NCBI RefSeq assembly: GCF_019704555.1
Contig: NZ_AP024745.1
Location: 4,844,501-4,908,500, forward strand
From: Actinoplanes sp. L3-i22
GTDB taxonomy: Bacteria; Actinomycetota; Actinomycetes; Mycobacteriales; Micromonosporaceae
Direction of reading: 5' to 3'
Length of the DNA stretch: 64,000 nt
The notes beneath the pieces are model-generated. The model did no database searches, was not told the DNA's origin, and saw only the letters and a program-made list of their open reading frames with translations. Both the position numbers and the translations under genes were made by a program. Positions 60,971-64,000 of this stretch are shown piece after piece. Numbering within the stretch: position 1 is the first letter of the stretch; every line of letters starts with the position of its first letter.

Positions 60971-62641
60971 GTGAAGGCGAGGCGGCGGAGCAAGGCGTTG
61001 CGGCCGATCGCGGCGCCGTTCGTCGTCGCCCCGCCTACCGGCACCCGCATCCGGACCAGACTGCGGCCCAGCACCGGCGAGGCTGCTGTCCTGACACAGG
61101 TCGCAACCTTTTTGGGTGGGCTGTACCGGGCTGATCTGGCCAGGCGTGTCCGGCTCGGCAATGTGTCCGGCAAGGACACCCAGCGCACGCGGCGTAAGCG
61201 GGAGTTGACCGCGGTCACGACCTCCCGGTGGGCCGGCTCGATCACCCGGACCGCCGAAGACCAATACCAACTCGGGATACGGGCTCTCAAAGCCGACGTG
61301 TCGAGCCTGGGTCAGGCCCTGACCATCCTGGACGCGCGGATCGCCGCCCCGGTCGGCGGCCGGGTCGGCCGGATATCCGGTTATGCCAGCCGGCGCGAGC
61401 GGGCCGCCAAGCAACAGCGCCGCCAAGCCTTGGCCGCCCGCGCCGCCGCCGCCCGAGATCGGCTGGCCGATGGTCGTCCGGCGATCGTTGCGGGCGGACG
61501 GCGGCTGGCCAAGACCCGCCACCGGCTCGGCAGCGCCGGGCTCACCCAGGCGCAGTGGCGGGCCCGGTGGGACGCGGCCCGCATGTTCCTGACCGCCGAC
61601 GGCGAGACCGGCGCCCCGCACGGCAACTACACCATCACCGTCACGCCCGGCGGCGTCGTGTCAATCGCGCTCCCGTCCCAGCTCAAGCATCTAGCGAACG
61701 CCGGACGCGGCAGATACCGCCTCGCCGAGCCGGTCGCGTTCACCCATCGGGCCGGGCAGTGGACCGACCGGGTCACCGCCGACCGGTCGGTGCGCTACGA
61801 CATCAGCTTCGATGCGGTGCGGGGCCGCTGGTACCTGGACGCCTCCTGGACAGCCCCGGCCTACACGCCCGGCCTGGACGCACTCGCCGGCGGCAGGCTA
61901 CTGGGTATCGACCTGAACGCCGACCATCTCGCCGCGCACGTCATCGACGCGCACGGCAACCCGGTCGGCACCCCGATCACCATCCCGCTCAACCTTTCCG
62001 GCCCGGCCTCGCAACGCGACGGACGGCTACGCGCTGCGATCAGCCACGCCCTGCACCTCGCGCACCTGCACGGCTGCCCGGCGATCGCGGTCGAGAACCT
62101 GGGCTTCGCCGACGCCCGTGCTACCGGCCGGGAGACCCTCGGCCGCGGCGCGCGCGGCAAGCGGTTCCGGCGTACGGTCGCCGGGATCCCCACCGCACAG
62201 TTCCGCGACCGTCTCGCCGGCATGGCCTACACCGCCGGGATCGCAGTGATCGCCGTCGACCCCGCCTACACCTCTAAATGGGGCGGGCAGCACTGGAAAC
62301 CCGCCCTCACCAGTAAGACTCCCGCCGCGACCCGGCATCATGCCGCGGCGGTGGTGATCGCACGACGCGCCCACGGCTTCACGGCACGGCGACGGCCAGG
62401 TGTCACCCGGACACGACCAGCGGATCGCGCCCGGGAAACTACCGGCCAGGCCGCACCCCACACCACGGGCGTCAGGGAACAACAGTTCGGCCCGGTCGAG
62501 ACGGCACGCACCACACCCGTGGACAAGACGCGCCCGGCCCCGACCAGAAACCCCGACGTTCCCCGGCCTCGAAGACCGCTCGCGAGGCCCCCGACCCCCG
62601 GTCGGGACCAGCGTATTGACCAACTATGGCCAATACGCTGA
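60971..62641 (+). CDS. TnpB-related protein with altered RuvC motif III and no zinc ribbon
   Basis: A 556-residue protein of the TnpB-related group common in Actinobacteria (IS200/IS605 accessory type). N-terminal features are RRRSKALRPIAAPFVVAPP, RTRLRPSTGEAAVLTQV and SRWAGSITRTAEDQYQ. RuvC I is GIDLNADH (Asp314) and RuvC II VENLGF (Glu375). Canonical TnpB has a CxxC zinc ribbon and a late DxxxNAA; here they are VDPAYTSKWGGQHW and RHHAAAVVIARRA (His456-His457). The tail is long and Arg/Pro-rich. GTG at 60971 starts 18 bases after the ISL3 repeat. No TnpA is adjacent. Nuclease activity is uncertain. Confidence 0.85.
   Translation: MKARRRSKALRPIAAPFVVAPPTGTRIRTRLRPSTGEAAVLTQVATFLGGLYRADLARRVRLGNVSGKDTQRTRRKRELTAVTTSRWAGSITRTAEDQYQLGIRALKADVSSLGQALTILDARIAAPVGGRVGRISGYASRRERAAKQQRRQALAARAAAARDRLADGRPAIVAGGRRLAKTRHRLGSAGLTQAQWRARWDAARMFLTADGETGAPHGNYTITVTPGGVVSIALPSQLKHLANAGRGRYRLAEPVAFTHRAGQWTDRVTADRSVRYDISFDAVRGRWYLDASWTAPAYTPGLDALAGGRLLGIDLNADHLAAHVIDAHGNPVGTPITIPLNLSGPASQRDGRLRAAISHALHLAHLHGCPAIAVENLGFADARATGRETLGRGARGKRFRRTVAGIPTAQFRDRLAGMAYTAGIAVIAVDPAYTSKWGGQHWKPALTSKTPAATRHHAAAVVIARRAHGFTARRRPGVTRTRPADRARETTGQAAPHTTGVREQQFGPVETARTTPVDKTRPAPTRNPDVPRPRRPLARPPTPGRDQRIDQLWPIR
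62610..62639 (+). repeat. Hairpin at the 3' end of the TnpB-related gene
   Basis: AGCGTATTG-A-CC / GG-C-CAATACGCT with a six-base loop: 11 pairs and one A-C mismatch, covering the stop codon. It may be a terminator or the right-end hairpin of the original element, and part of a guide RNA if one exists. Confidence 0.55.
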
Positions 62642-62695
62642 GGAACGGTGAGACTTGTTCCCGCCGTGTGGTCCCGGGTTCCTACGGTGGTCGGC

Positions 62696-63061
62696 ATGAC
62701 TGAAGATTCATCGGCGTCGACAGGTAGAGAGCGCTTCGGCCGGATGGCAGGCATGGCCGCGCTCGTTTCGGTGCCGCTGGTCTCGCTGTTGTGCTGCGTG
62801 CCGGGCTTCGCAGTGATCGGCGCGATGGATGCCAGCTGTGGTGCTGGCTTCGATCATGAATGCATGGATCTCGCCGAGCCGGTCTTCACTGTCTGGCCCT
62901 GGGTGACGGGAGGCGTGGCCGCCGCGGCGTTACTGACGCTGCTGGCGATCCCGCGCCGTGCCGAGGGCCTGCGCCTGCTCGCGGGCGCGGTGGTCGTGGT
63001 GCCGCCCATCGTGAATGCGCTGGTGGCGTTCGCGCAGCTGAGCCGCACCGGCCCGGCTTGA
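62696..63061 (+). CDS. Small membrane protein, three helices
   Basis: A 121-residue protein with three predicted membrane helices (AALVSVPLVSLLCCVPGFAV; WPWVTGGVAAAALLTLLAI; LAGAVVVVPPIVNALVAFAQ). Cysteines CC in helix 1 and two more in the loop (MDASCGAGFDHECMDL) could form a disulfide outside the membrane. The ATG at 62696 starts MTEDSSAST, just after TACGGT, with little ribosome-site evidence. Function unknown; it follows the TnpB-related gene by 54 bases. Confidence 0.6.
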   Translation: MTEDSSASTGRERFGRMAGMAALVSVPLVSLLCCVPGFAVIGAMDASCGAGFDHECMDLAEPVFTVWPWVTGGVAAAALLTLLAIPRRAEGLRLLAGAVVVVPPIVNALVAFAQLSRTGPA

Positions 63062-63230
63062 GCGTGGTTGTAGTGGTTCAGGAACTCGGTGAGTGCCGCC
63101 GCACGGTCTTGCTCGAAGTCGTCCGGCGTCGGCGTAGCCGTGTGGGCCTGGTTCTCACCAATAGGGCGGCCATCCAGCCCCGCCAGGCACGTTAGGCCCG
63201 GGTCGTCGCCGATGGCTGACCTCGTCAGCC
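63062..63230 (-). pseudogene. Possible transposase C-terminal relic
   Basis: A minus-strand frame reads GLDGRPIGENQAHTATPTPD then DFEQDRAAALTEFLNHYNHA, reminiscent of IS481/IS3-like transposase ends (FLxHYN). No start codon serves it. The frame stays open into the antisense of the membrane protein gene. It is a weak call and could be chance. Confidence 0.3.
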
Positions 63231-63315
63231 CGAACCTCCGCGCGCGACCGGCATTGGGTGAATGCGCCGGTGGGCCACGACCGTTCGTCGTAGCCCACCG
63301 GTGGTTGGCGTGCTG

Positions 63316-64000
63316 TTATCGCACGCAGAACATCGTGGTGTCCATCTGCCAGGCCTCGGTCGGCACGGTCGGTGCCTGAGCGCCGAAGGTCGCCAGGTTG
63401 GCGGGCCGGCCGGCCGAGTTCGGCCGGATCTGCTGCAGGTGCGTGCCCGGCAGGATGGTCGCCCCGGCGAGCCCGGAGAGCGCCGACCCGGACGGGCAGG
63501 CCGCCGGGACCTGCTTCTGGCTGGACGTTCCCGCCGGCGAGAAGAACGACACCCGCTGCTGCTGGAAGTCGTCGAGCAGGTTGTTCGGCTTGGCGCACAC
63601 CGAATAGCCGGTGACCGTGTAGGCGCCGCTGTAGCCGTTTGCGTCGGGCTTGGCGAAGGCCGCGCTCCCGGTCGCCAGCGTGCCGCTGGAGTTCGGGAAC
63701 ATGCCCAGGTCCATCTGCCCGCCCGCGTTGTCGATCTTCCCGCCGGTGCCGATCAGCAGCTTGCCCGCCGGGCACGGGGCGAACGCCTGATCGGTGCCGC
63801 CGATCCGCGACGGGTTCTGGTGCTTGACGATCTCGATGGCGGCGCTGGCCGGCGGCGTCGCGCAGAACGCGAACACCTGGAAGCTCCAGTTGCCGGCGAC
63901 GCCGGTCTGATCGGCCTCGGCCGTCACCTGGAAGCTGTCTTTCGCGGCGAGGTTCTGGATCGGTTGCATCTCGGTGATCACCGCGTGGATGCCTCCGACG
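63316..64000 (-). CDS. Secreted repeat-type hypothetical protein, 5' partial
   Basis: The last 228 codons of a gene that begins beyond the right edge (the frame is open to base 64000). The product shows internal repeats of the form CPAGKLLIGTGGKIDNAGG and CPSGSALSGLAGATILPG, each after a Cys, with Gly/Ser-rich strands between. Cysteines come in pairs (FAFCATP, FAPCPAG, SVCAKP, PAACPSG, MFCVR), fitting an extracellular disulfide-bonded protein. I do not recognise the family. It ends at 63316; the gap to 63230 has no gene. Confidence 0.7.
   Translation of the reverse strand, partial: VGGIHAVITEMQPIQNLAAKDSFQVTAEADQTGVAGNWSFQVFAFCATPPASAAIEIVKHQNPSRIGGTDQAFAPCPAGKLLIGTGGKIDNAGGQMDLGMFPNSSGTLATGSAAFAKPDANGYSGAYTVTGYSVCAKPNNLLDDFQQQRVSFFSPAGTSSQKQVPAACPSGSALSGLAGATILPGTHLQQIRPNSAGRPANLATFGAQAPTVPTEAWQMDTTMFCVR

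Overview
The window is high-GC actinobacterial chromosome, most likely from a Micromonosporaceae member close to Actinoplanes. This is an inference from very GC-rich codon use, XRE-DUF5753/DUF397 gene pairs, Tat-exported enzymes, a ricin-lectin enzyme, a lamin-tail protein and an actinobacterial TnpB-related gene. I see no rRNA, tRNA, CRISPR array, prophage block or secondary-metabolite cluster.

Layout. 1-11 kb: partial SDR, two divergent sensor kinases (one a hybrid kinase with a receiver), a beheaded formaldehyde-dehydrogenase remnant, a lone receiver, a CDGSH protein divergent from a heme-oxygenase-like diiron enzyme, and a Ser/Thr kinase. 11-18.5 kb: M3 peptidase, two XRE-DUF397 pairs whose promoters share a TTGGCA/TGCCAA operator, a MerR-SDR divergent pair and an orphan ABC ATPase. 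18.7-27 kb: glutamate decarboxylase, class A PBP, SDR, cold-shock protein with a terminator-like hairpin in its leader, a Tat esterase and a ceramidase-like protein. 27-29 kb: OmpR-type two-component system. 29.3-37.5 kb: a complete sugar operon of LacI regulator, binding protein, two permeases, GH42 galactosidase and a secreted beta-propeller/ricin-lectin protein. 37.6-43 kb: lamin-tail protein, a lower-GC hypothetical, and two c-di-GMP proteins.

43-54.9 kb is a stress and sulfur region. It holds a persulfide-dioxygenase/rhodanese plus TauE/SafE operon behind a perfect CsoR/CstR-type operator whose neighbouring repressor gene is a frameshifted relic. It also holds a ferritin-like DUF2202 protein, a tandem universal stress protein, a KhtT/KhtU-like K+ efflux pair, a serine hydrolase, a 53-residue Cys-rich protein behind a second CsoR-type operator, and a P2-type cation ATPase. 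54.9-59.4 kb: ABC exporter and an APH-like kinase. 59.6-62.6 kb: an intact ISL3-type insertion sequence abutting a TnpB-related gene that lacks the zinc ribbon and the usual third RuvC Asp. The end carries a small membrane protein and a partial secreted protein.

A 776/777-base segment carrying a catalytically dead-looking alpha/beta hydrolase occurs twice (42873-43648 and 57570-58346). The first copy sits against a relic of the ricin-lectin gene, and the adjacent TauE/SafE gene now reads through relic and hydrolase in antisense. Together with several gene relics and a dispersed palindromic repeat, this suggests repeated small rearrangements in the region.
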